The notes under the pieces: generated by a model
Told to the model about the DNA's origin: nothing
What the model saw: only the letters and a program-made list of their open reading frames with translations
Databases searched by the model: none
Made by a program: the position numbers and the translations under genes
Shown: in pieces, positions 35,901-47,000 of the stretch
Layout of the letters: each line of letters begins with the position of its first letter
How positions within the stretch are numbered: position 1 is the first letter of the stretch
Origin: Membranipora membranacea
Taxonomy: Eukaryota > Bryozoa > Gymnolaemata > Cheilostomatida > Membraniporidae
Length of the DNA stretch: 60,000 bases
Assembly (NCBI GenBank): GCA_914767715.1
Contig: OU612068.1
Span: 16,680,001 to 16,740,000 of the forward strand
Direction: 5' to 3'

Positions 35901-38900
35901 TGTGAGAAGTTATATTGGTAATTTATATTATATCCATAACCAAAAGATAATAGACTTACAGAACACATGCCCAGCTTCTCATTTGTATAGCGAAACTTAG
36001 ATAGTTGTGCGCTGCAGCTTCACAAGTTTCCCTCTTTCTGTTCTTTAACATATCGACAACTTTTTGATGGAAAAATGCTGCCTCAGTGTGCAGTGTTTCA
36101 GATCTTTCCAATTCTGATTGGTCACCTTCTATGAATCTATACATTGCCAGCTCCGTGTATACACTAAAAATAAATATTTCAATTTAATTTAAAATTTAAA
36201 TATACTCACAATAAATTAGCCCAACTCCATAAAACCAAAGCATATCTATCCAGATTGAAGGCAAACCATGTGCCTGAATCTCGATTGAGAGATTTCAACT
36301 TCTGGCGTACTCTTTCGTGATAAACAAGGGCTTCCATGTATAGGTCACTAGCTTTCTTAACATCATCAAACTGATCAGCTTCATTAGTACGATAACAGCC
36401 CATCCATGTGTAGACTCTGAAACAGGGTCATTCTGTTAAGCCAGTATAGTATAGGTCAGACATAAAATTTTAAGATTAATTATCCGAAGATTGGTATTGT
36501 AGAGTGTGGATTATAGAGTACTGGTGTGTTTTTGTTCACTTGGCTTGCAAAATCTCTCTTGTGGGTTAGCTGCTGGACAGGTTGCCTGCAATAAGGCTGG
36601 ATTGCATACAGTTGTTTGGTGTCCCTTCGCTTTAGGCAATATTTTTTAAAACAATGAAAAAAGGTCTGCTGCAAGGATTTGCTCACAGAGTAGGTGGTGC
36701 GGAAAATGAAGCCATGCCTGGACAGTTGATGATGTGGTGATTCGCGAGCCTGCCTCAGCGATAAAATTTGAATGCTTATTTCTTGATTTTGCGTTATGAC
36801 TTTATGTTTCAATGCTCTAGCTTGACTTTGCTCGGTCCCAGGGGGCAAACCCGTTATGACTTTTGCTGCATAGATATTTTGTAACTCGCCATAATATAAT
36901 AGTTTGTCGTTTGTGTTTTGGTTCCACGAGAAGCCTGCAGGAGGGCACGCACACAAATTAAATATCAAATGGGCAGCTTAATAATTAAGGGAATGTGTCG
37001 AATAGTGCGTTTCTTCAAAATAGGATTTTGACAGCATCAATGATTCACAAGCGGTCAATTTACTGAGAGGAAGCTGGGAAAGCATGCAGACAGTCAATAT
37101 TGCATAATTCATGGTAATATAGAATAACTAGTGATAAAATCGATATTCAAAGAATGTAGTGTGTAAATATACTTACATCGGCTCTAAAATAAGAACCTGC
37201 TCTGTGTGTTTCTTAGCCTTTCTACATAAGCTATAAGCTCGTTTAATCACGTCCACATTGCATCTATCCACAGTCCACATGGCTTCAGCCTGAGTGACAA
37301 GTACGTGAATTGAGAAGTATTTTCTCGCCATGTCCGTAGCTTGGGATAAGTGCTTCAGCTTCAAGTTATTTACTGCACTCTCCAACGCATCTTTCCTCTT
37401 AGATGTCAATCTTTTGTCTCTTGGGTCTTTGTACCAGGAAGCATTGTTATAGAGCATGCCAGCTGCGAACCCATACAAGGCTTTACAGAAGGCGTATAAC
37501 TCGAGAGAAGTTCCACTGATTCTTTTGGGGTCTGTGACTGCTTTTGGGTTTTGGAATAAGTTGTCTAGACATTGCCAGTCTTCATCAGTAATAAGCACCA
37601 TAGTATGAAGGGCCGAGATCAAAACCGCAATCGTTGGATTGTCAATTTCTCTCATAATCATTTCATTCAGCACCTTCCGCAAACATCCATCGAAACAGTC
37701 AAAATATTCAAACCCACAGAGGAACAAATGGATGATATCTGCATTTGGCCTTAACTTAACGCCGTCTGTTGTGAAAAGAAGGCTCGGCTTTTCTGATTCC
37801 AGCAGCAATGTCAGGGTAATGCGAAAATTTGAACGGTTGTTCATGAATCTTGCACAAGTCACGCGAGTAAAGTCTGCGTTCTGAGGGTTGACTGGTACAC
37901 AGGCTTTACCAATCTCTATTAGTTCTGTAATGTGGTAGATAATATATCTCTCCTTCAACTACAAAATATATCACTTCGAACATTGAGGAGTTGTCCCATA
38001 CGCGGAGGGAAACATCTTATGTGCATCCATTTCTCATTTGCTTATTGTGCTGATGATAAGACAGCATGTTGTGAATCATCACTATCAATACAGGTCTCTT
38101 ATCTGACTGTTTACCCAAATGTAATCTTTAATCGTTGGGGAAATGATGTCCAGACAAATTTACCAATGATATTACTTAGCGGAGTAAATATTAGCTAGCT
38201 GTGGGCGATTTGATGTATGCTTGAACCAAATTCTGCTTGCCATGGTGAGAGTTCATAAGGGTCAAACAGTTCTTCCTGTAAATAATTTACTCTCTTAGAG
38301 CTTTATTGACACGCATTGAGATCTAGTCTCCTCACCTTACTGAAGTATTTGTACTCTTCACTTCCTGGATTGGACAGGTAGTGGTTGATAATCTTGCCAT
38401 TGAGGAATTTACTGATCAGAGGGTGATGTGTGTTCAAGACTGTTTTCCGGGTTGCTTCCAGTTTGATATCAGAAATACGAAAAGTCAGCCAAAAGTTGTT
38501 GCTAAACTTTGTTTTCACTTGTTCATAGAAGTTCTGTCTGCTCATTCCTTCAGGGTTGACAATCTGTGAAGACATAAACACGATATTAATATAATAGCAC
38601 TAGAATGAGTAATCAAATCAAAAAGTCTTTTAATTCTTTCAGTATGTCACACTGCAGACCTAGACAAAGCAGGGAGGGATAAACCCCCCCCCCCCTCTAA
38701 ACTTTTGCAGTAATTTCTTTGGCACGTTATGGAAAACATCCGTCCAAGATGATGTCGTCTGCAAAATAAAATAATGAAAAGTAATAAAGTATGATTCAAT
38801 TTGCCTTCATTGGGAGTCATTCCCCTTCAAGACGCTGGCAGCTTACTAGAATTTTGGCAAATTGGATCAAACTTGATCAAACGCCGGCCAACTTGTCCTC

Positions 38901-41900
38901 AAATCTAAATTAAAAACATATCTCCTTATAAACCAAGCAATTTGTGGTTATGCTAAAAAATCCCATGTAATAGTAAGTTGCGATCCCTTGCCCTTAGAGA
39001 TCTCGCCAGAGAATTCAAATAGATTACATTATGGTATAACTTATAACAAAAAACATTTGTAGCTATCTCACTCACATGATAGAGGGCCTGAAGTGATGCA
39101 TCCCTGTCAAACAAGCCGACAGCAAGCAGCACCTGCTTCTGTAAGTCTGTCAGCTTGTCATAAGCTTTAGGGAATATGGCTTCTACAAGTTCTGTGTTTA
39201 TAGCATTTACATCCGTTCCTGTGATATGAGTCATCTCTGTTGTAAGGTTCATATCCATATTGGCCATACCACTGACAAAATGAAGGGAGTATGGATGTCC
39301 GTGACAGTTCTTAATCAGATACTGCTTGTCTCTCTCAGAGAGGGATTGCTGTGAAATAAAAGTATCACCGCTATTATATAGACATATTTATTGAAGTGTT
39401 TTGTGTGGTGTTTGAGGACAGCTTTGCAAAATACACTGCCTTTGTGTTGTTAACCAAATCAGTCAAGATTCATTGCATACATTTGCCGCCAACATATCTG
39501 TGTGAAATGTTCAAGCCCCTGCACCAAAGCGATCATTTCAAGTAAGGTACAGGTATAACTGGATACCATATATATTTATATTCCCAGTAAAATACACTCT
39601 CAGTCAGTAACATACCAATGCTTGATTTCTGACGAATAAATGGCAGAATAGTAACAACAGTCTTAAATTTTGAAATAATTTCATCATCGTTATGAAATGC
39701 CACTAACTGTAACTACAACTTTGTAATGCCGTTAACGATAATAAACCTCATCAAAGATGCCACACACACTCTTCTAATATCTCACCAGACTTGGGCCAAG
39801 GAATTTGATTGATTCCTCTTCAGACAGTTGTCCCAGTGAGACATCCTTTGTGTAGACAGCCAGTAGCTGTTTTATGGCTACCAGATCCTTTACTTCCGTC
39901 TGTTCATTTACCATCTTTATCTGGGTCTGTGTGGTGATTAGTGTCTTCAGCTAAGAATGACAGATGAGTATGATATTGAAACAATATTATGACATCTAGT
40001 AACAGAGGTAGATTAAGATCATCTGTTCCTTTGACATAATACTTCATTCATATCAATTTCTAGGTAAAATATCACAGCATATTATGTCGAGTAATTTTTT
40101 CAGCTTGGATCGAATTTTTGGCGTTATGATGTTTCTTGCCCAGTGTTTCAAATGTTGCTCTCAAAATAAAGTAAATGCAAAGTAGATCTTTATTCTTACT
40201 ATGCATTTCCTTTTGTTTGACATCCTTGATCGCTTTGTGAGATCGTTGAGAAACACGAGCAAGTCTTTAGTAGAGTCTGTATCGCTCATTAGCAATGATA
40301 AATCATCCAGTATCAGTAAAATCTCAGCTAAAGAATAGGGACAACATGTCATAGTTTAATCCATTATGTTACTTTATCGCTCTTTTTTTTTCTGGTACAA
40401 TTTGTAAAACACGAACTTGCTGCGAAGAACAGTGTTAAAGAATAGCAGTTGATACCTATACCATGTTGTTATAAATACAATGTTAAGTTGAAAAAAAGTT
40501 GTGGAGTTTGGAGAAAATGGTAGAGTGGAAGAATGCCTTTGCGGTTGGTATTTAGATGACGTAATTAATTGTTGATCCACCAACACAAATCTTGGATTTA
40601 TTGACATAGCCCTGACTCACTGAAAATATTCTGCTCACTTTACATACTGAGCTCTCCCTCTGTTTTTTGTCATTACACGAAACTGCCTAACTTACTGTCT
40701 TTATTATTTTTAAGGTAAGTGCAGAAAACACCAATGAGATCTTCAGTTTTACCCTGTGCATACAGTCCGATTCTCTCCAGTATGTTCACTACCAAGTCAC
40801 ATATCCTTTTCACTCCACTGAAAATAAAAGTTACCCGGGATGAACTCAGAGTTGGCTTTAAATAATTCACATAAAGAGGACTTAGCTTGCTGAATTAGAC
40901 AACAAATAAACTGAGAATTCATTGAGGTAACCTAGCACACATGCAATTGTATGTGAGAATACTGCAATACCATAGGCTGTAAAGTCAATGCATGCATCGG
41001 CATAAAATCTTAAGACTTTAACTGCAGAGAGACTTCTTGAAAAAAAAGGGTACCAAATATTATGGCCAGATGAAGTTGAATAACTCCTCGTTGATAAACA
41101 CTTTATAACACAAGTATGATGCAATCATAGATATAAAAAAGAGACTTTCTTAAATCTATGGTTGCAATTATGTCATTGACAATACCTGCAGTCCACATAA
41201 ACAACAGCAGAATCTCCCTGATTCAGTGCTCTCAGTGCTAAATGCTTCACCAGGTAGCTTTTGCCAATACCAGTCATGCCACATACATTTATCACTACAG
41301 AATAGATAATACATTTCTAGTTTTAGTCGTATGATCACGAAGAGCAATAAAATTATAAATTCAAGCAATGGTGTGTTGGAAGATAACTCCAAATTAGGAC
41401 GACTGTCTTCAGTGAGCCGTACTTGTTGAGTCTGCGTACTGTGAGCTTCAAGGGTCTGCAAGTTGTACATTGTGGGTGTTCACTAATATCTAAAGTATTT
41501 AGGTACGAAACCACTGTGACATGAACAAACATGTGAATATAGAACACCTGAACCCCCAATGTCAGCTAAGATGGTGTAAGAACCACACTATTTCTAAGTG
41601 TTTCATAGGTCTCTCCATTCTAATGAAAAAAAGAATTTAACTGGTAGGAACTGGATCTACAGGACTAGCTTTTTGTGACCTGGTAAAATAGTTTTCCTAA
41701 GATATTGATAGAAGGTTTATTAAGCTAAAGACAAGGAGCTACAAATCAGGGCAAATCTCACGTCTTGTAGTCTGGTCTTTCTCAAAATTGATGAGGTCTT
41801 GCAGGGTTTTGAATTCGGCTTCTCTTCCGTAGATTGAATGATCAGGCTGCAGACCCAAGCCCTCCATATCACCATTTATATGCTCAGCTAACCTCTCTAA

Positions 41901-43024
41901 GCTATCCAATACCTGCAATCATAAAATATACTCTGGCGTAATAGAATTATGGACGTTGTATATTGGAAAGGGTAAAGAATATCAGTCATGAGATTTTGTT
42001 CAACACGTCGGTTGAAGAGCATGTAAATGAAATAAATAAAATTAAATATACTCAACCATTGAAACCTGTACATAGCTGCATTCAGATAATACTGTCAGCA
42101 AATTACAGTAGCAACAGAAAGTCCATAACATACCAAATAAGGGTCATCTTATGGAACAAAACAAGGCTAGCTGGGCAATGGTATTAAACAGAAAACTATC
42201 ATGTGTTGTTCTAGATTTCAGTGGTTCATAATATGACGTTTGCCGTTGTGGGAAATTTCTGTTGCCTGCACCACTCTTACGCGCAGTATCGCTTGGAGGC
42301 AACTTACGACAACTCGAAAGCTGAATGATATAACTAAATATTGTGCTTGGTGATTGATTAACGATTGAAAGACATTTATTTGACTCACCTCATGTGCATC
42401 TTTGACTATACCAGGGATGACTTTACTCAGGGCTAGAATGAGCTGTTTGAAGTTATTATTGTTGTGTTTGAGCAGTAGATTGAACAGATCCATGATTGTT
42501 TTACCTGTGAAAAGCTCTGCTCGTAGATCAACATCAAAACCAAAATCGAGACACTTTATCTGCACCTCTGCCATCCACTCATCCTGAATCTCTACCAAAA
42601 TTAATTACACAGTATCATTAAAATGAAGGAAAATATTGCTCTCAATTATCTGGCATCCCACCCCGTTCATGACGGATATAAGCTTAGCGTGCACCATGAA
42701 GTGCTTGCGGGGATGCAAAATGTGAAACATGTTGAATTTCCAGAGGCTTATTACTCCAGCTCAATTTCTACTGTGGCAAATATATAGCTTTGGAACATGA
42801 ACATTTTTTTAAGTTAGGCGGTAGTTGCTGGAATAGGTCATGCCAAAACATATGCCGTGAGTGTACTTACCATTATGCAGCCCTTGAAGTATATCTCTTG
42901 TCATCTGCATGTAGCTAAGCAGCCTCTTGTCTGGGCGTATTGTTGGTAGCGGATTTTTCTTGGATGGATCGGTTTTGCTATGTGCTGTCGAAGCGGATGG
43001 TACACTGTCAGCCTCAACCTCCAT
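32903..43024 (-). CDS. STAND/NB-ARC-like NTPase with TPR-like repeats, paralog 1
   Basis: Predicted signalling NTPase resembling Apaf-1/NLR sensors; ligand and output unknown. Fifteen in-frame exons (1144 aa): 42871-43024, 42389-42591, 41762-41912, 41186-41294, 40696-40817, 40200-40327, 39786-39950, 39076-39348, 38336-38563, 37177-37958, 36210-36416, 35960-36163, 35480-35679, 34990-35192, 32903-33208. Order: unrecognised helical N-terminus (about 1-160); Walker A GMTGIGKS (about 175); Walker B LLILDD (about 250); RNBS-B-like LITTQ; GHP in NCHGHPYSL (about 360), the GLPL position; winged-helix-like region with HHPL (about 485); helical TPR-like part (511-1042); tail with SSSDQESSEDD ending SSKKRKL. 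Exons 11 and 12 encode two homologous repeats. No CARD, death or TIR domain, LRR or membrane segment recognised. Domain identity is good; immune role is inference. Confidence 0.87.
33735..33803. mobile_element. Half-copy of the TAGTTTAAG MITE family
   Basis: AAGCCACTACCAGCTATCCC followed by GTTTGAACACTTAAACTA matches the right half of the 29514 and 30000 elements. The left terminus is missing. Lies in the last intron of STAND paralog 1. Confidence 0.5.
33819..34593. mobile_element. 775-bp element with long terminal inverted repeats
   Basis: Left end CTGCGTTTACATTGTCAACT is the exact inverse of the right end, and the inverse match continues through TAATCTGC and GAACAACACCGACA with a few changes (about 45 bp). 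An inner short hairpin around CCGACATACC/GTCGGCAG follows. No transposase frame and no clear target duplication are seen, so it is a non-autonomous DNA transposon of unknown superfamily, in the last intron of STAND paralog 1. Confidence 0.7.
38195..38275 (-). other. Possible alternative terminal exon of STAND paralog 1
   Basis: In the intron after exon 9, a TTATTTACAG acceptor precedes 81 nt in the correct phase. It adds 26 codons (EELFDPYELSPW...) and then TAG. If used, it would give a short protein ending after the winged-helix region, without TPR-like repeats and tail. Paralogs 2 and 3 show no obvious equivalent. Confidence 0.3.
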
Positions 43025-44085
43025 GTTTTAAGGTGAAATTTTAGAAAACAGCACGGTTTCACCTAAAAACGAAATGGAGATTGAATTTTTTGCTTATACA
43101 GGTGGCATATAGAAAACTCCAGGGAAGTACTATAGCCCTAATAATGAGCACTGCCACCTAGGCTACTTCCACTATTAATTACAATGGCATTATAAATGGA
43201 AGTTGCTTTCCCACATCTCTTGGACAGTAACTCCCAATAAAGATAATTATCCATCATCAGTCCTGCTCTAGCAAGAGGGGAACATAAATGTTAAATAAGA
43301 GGATTACTGCTTGATGTCTAGTTATTGTGCTCTCACTACCGTACAGAAATTGAGCTATTGAGTAAAGTCATCTGCAACTATCTGATTATTTCCTTTTTCA
43401 CGGATTTAGTTTCAATTGTAAATTTTGTTGGCTAATACCTGTAGTCAATAGTATTTATTTGGGCAACAGAGAGTGGTGCTAGATTTTTCTACTACGTCTA
43501 TGGTCACATGCTTTTTCTGGAATACAACCCATCTGTGGTAATGGTAATAATCCCTTCTATGCAGTCTGTAACTAATTTGGAGTAACGTGCCCCTCCTACC
43601 CATGAGTCGGATTTTGGAGCAGACTGCGACGGCAGCCTACCTCCTAACTTCCTTGGCTAGTGATAACTATCAATCCAATTGTTGCAAGTTGAGATAACTG
43701 CTCATATCACAAGTAAAAATCATAGAAATCACCACCCAAGTCACATCATTCCCAATGTGCATTGTATAAGATACGGCTGGGTTTGATAGTAGGATGTTGC
43801 TGATATTACAAAAATAATATCTGATACAAACATAAATATCACGGTAAGGAAAATTGCATGCAAAACTCCACATCTTAATGAGATATCTTAAAAGTGAAAT
43901 TTTGCTTTTTCATTGTCAATGTTATCAATTCTCTGTGAATACGCTTCATATGTCTATGAGAAAACTTTGAACATTGAACATTGAAAGTAAAATATGTGCA
44001 ACTATCATAATACATTATATGGGAAATGGAGGTTGGGTGTTTTGTAGGTATGGTGAGAGCGCTTTGTCGATAAAAATAGACCATT
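43025..44085. other. Spacer between STAND paralogs 1 and 2
   Basis: 1.06 kb holding the promoter/5' UTR of paralog 1 and the 3' UTR of paralog 2. No further exon, TATA box or repeat was recognised with confidence. Confidence 0.5.
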
Positions 44086-47000
44086 CTACAATTTGCGTTT
44101 TTTGCCACCAGTTTTTAATTCATTATCATGGCTTTCTGAGGCTGGCTGGTGCAGGTGTCCCTCATCATTGTCCATAACCTGTACCGGTAGTGTCTCATGC
44201 CTGTCACTTATGACACTGGTAACAGCAGCAGGTGCTTGAAGTAATGCATAATTTGGTGATAGGTCAGCATTCAGACGAAACTTATCTTCATCAGAACTGG
44301 GAGATTCAGGATCTGAGCTTATAGGTGAGTCTGAACCAGAGGAATCCATCACTGGATTCTCTGCATACTTCCTAATCTTACTCTGAATATCCTAGTTAGA
44401 TAAAATAAAACCACAAAACTCTGCATTAGTTAACTGCTCTTTTAAAATATACTCACATTGCTGATAACATTAAGATTGTGAAATGATGAATGAGAAATCT
44501 ATCACTGTCACGCCAATCAGTTGACCACACAAACCACACTTCAGCTTTTCCTCACAAACTTAGCAAGCACTTGCTCGGTCAAAAGTGAAACTCTTTTTGT
44601 TGGTGTGTGCAAATCTCAATATTTGAATTGTGATAATTAATAATAGCCCAGAATGCAAATCAAGGCCTTCTAGGTCCTAGGGCTATCCCAAGAGGAAAAA
44701 AGTGACCTTTGATTTTTGTTGAGGCCAGTACACCAATGAGGTTTAGTTCATTGAGTACACATACATATTGTCAATTAATCAAATAGCAATAATATGTGCA
44801 AAAAACCTTTAAATTACATGAGATAAGGAAGTTCAAGGAGGTCACCATGAAATTATCAATTATCCTGTTCATCAACCTGAGTGATCTATTGTCGAATATA
44901 CTTGCTATAACATTTGTCATATTATTCATCATCAAGAAGTTTAGAGACAGGAATCGCCCCCCCAATACAGCCTATAAACCTGATTATATGGATTCCATAA
45001 CAAGTGATACAATTAATTTTATTAGTCCACTTATACTGCCATATCCTCGAGTAATGGCAATGAACCTGATGGTCACATCGGACCCTAATATCATGTAAAA
45101 CCCACCCTGAATGTATATTTGACTTTGTCGATTCTTTCTGTAGGCTCACCATGCATCTGCATGAGTTCAGGTAGTCTAGACATCATAGCCAGAAAAGTTG
45201 GGTCATCAGGCGGCAGGTAACACTGACGATAGTGTCTTCTCAGTATATCATACGCCTCCTGGTACCAAACCCTGGCCTCAGACTGGTATTGGCATCGCGC
45301 TGCATTCTCTAGAAACAGTCAACGAACAATCAGCACAAACAAGCGTAATAAGTTCATACATTTTTATTTGCATCGTCAACCGAAGTTGTTCTCCCTGATG
45401 AACAGAAAACACAGGAAACAAAAAAACTTAAATAAATAATCAATTCTAACTCATTCCAACGAGAACAAATGGTTTGACAATGTAAATTTAAATGTATGTG
45501 AGCTCGAAGCTGGGAAAAATAAAACTTATAGTTTATCCAATTAATAAACGGCAAAAATGATGGCAGTGTTCAAATCATTTACTACATTTATTTAATGAAG
45601 TTTATAATTATAGTAAATTAAAATTAACCTGTTGGGATATTGATTTTGCTAGAGAACACAGGTAGAAGTGTAGGCTTTGTTGAGATCATACAGAATAATT
45701 TGACTGACCATTCACTGGGGTGGCAAACTGCAGCCTCTCCAGTATATCCGCGACGTCGTATGTGGTTTTCCATAGACTCATTTTGTTTTCACTGTTCATA
45801 ACCCGATACAATTCTGACGACTGCTTCGACAGTGCAACTGCATGTTTCAAATTATCTATAATGTGTGGCCGATATTTTTCCAATCCATGTAGATTTAGTT
45901 CATCAAGCCTAAAAGTATTGCTGAAAATTTTAATTTTACCTTTTTTTATTAAACAAATGAAAAGTTGACAGACGAACGGACAGACAGAGGTAATTGCTAC
46001 ACCAATTCCTTTTTTGATGCAATACACCTACCTAGGTGGACTTCCTGGTAGTGGTGGTGAGTTATTATCAACTAAATTGGACAGCTTTTTTTCCAGCAGT
46101 TACGCCAGCGTAAATATTCATAGTTATAATTATGTGAGGTTATGCAAACTCGGATACATCATGAAAAAATGAGAAAATTTCACTAGCGCTCAGTATTTAG
46201 TTCGAGTTCCCTAACATCCTTACCAAATATCTGTGAATTTCTCTATGACTGACTTTGGTCACACTTTTCCCATAAGTTTACAAAATGTCGGCATTTAGGA
46301 TTTTAACTTTTAGGCCAGGTAATCAAATATTAAATATCTTACAATAGACTAGCCCAGCTGCGCCTCAGAATCCCAAATCTATCTAGACACCACACAAATG
46401 TTGAGCTGTATTTGATGCCCTGCTGTCCGAAATACTTCAGTGCTGTCTCGAATCTTAGCCTGGACTCATTGTAGATAGCAGTAGCTCCCTTCACATCCTC
46501 GATCTGATCTCCTTCTATACTTTTATATACTGCTATCCAGGTACAAACTCTATGCAGAAACAAGAGAAAATGAAACATAGGAGTAGGAGGTGGCTCAGTT
46601 GGTTAGAGCGCTGTACATTTAGCATGCAAATGATGAAGGGTTGGGTTGAAATCCCTCTGCCGCCTTCGACTGCTAGGGTTAGGTTGGCCACCAGGTGTGC
46701 TCCAACCTGCCTGCGAACAGAGAGCAACCTGGCACAGATATCGCCCCGGAGGCAACTAATATTTCGCCGCCCATGCTTCAGTACGTGGTGTGTGATACGA
46801 CAACTTCATTTAAATCGACCATTTAAATCGACCATTTAAATCAAATCAAACCTAGCCATGGTGGTTGAGGTTGTTGAAAGTGACAATATTTTTTTCATAT
46901 TTGCCGTTATTTTGAGAAAATCTTGCAAATTACTTGTTGGAAGTTCGGCAAGAATTGAATTTATTCTCACACTTTGGAACAGAAGCGCAGATGAAAAATG

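Noticed and set aside
44796-45098. 100-codon plus-strand frame in the intron/exon region of STAND paralog 2
   Set aside because: Low-complexity hydrophobic translation in intronic sequence just below an established exon; no homology or splice support.
46579-46660. Functional tRNA gene
   Set aside because: A- and B-boxes are present, but acceptor-stem pairing is poor and the sequence continues into a SINE body and repeat tail.
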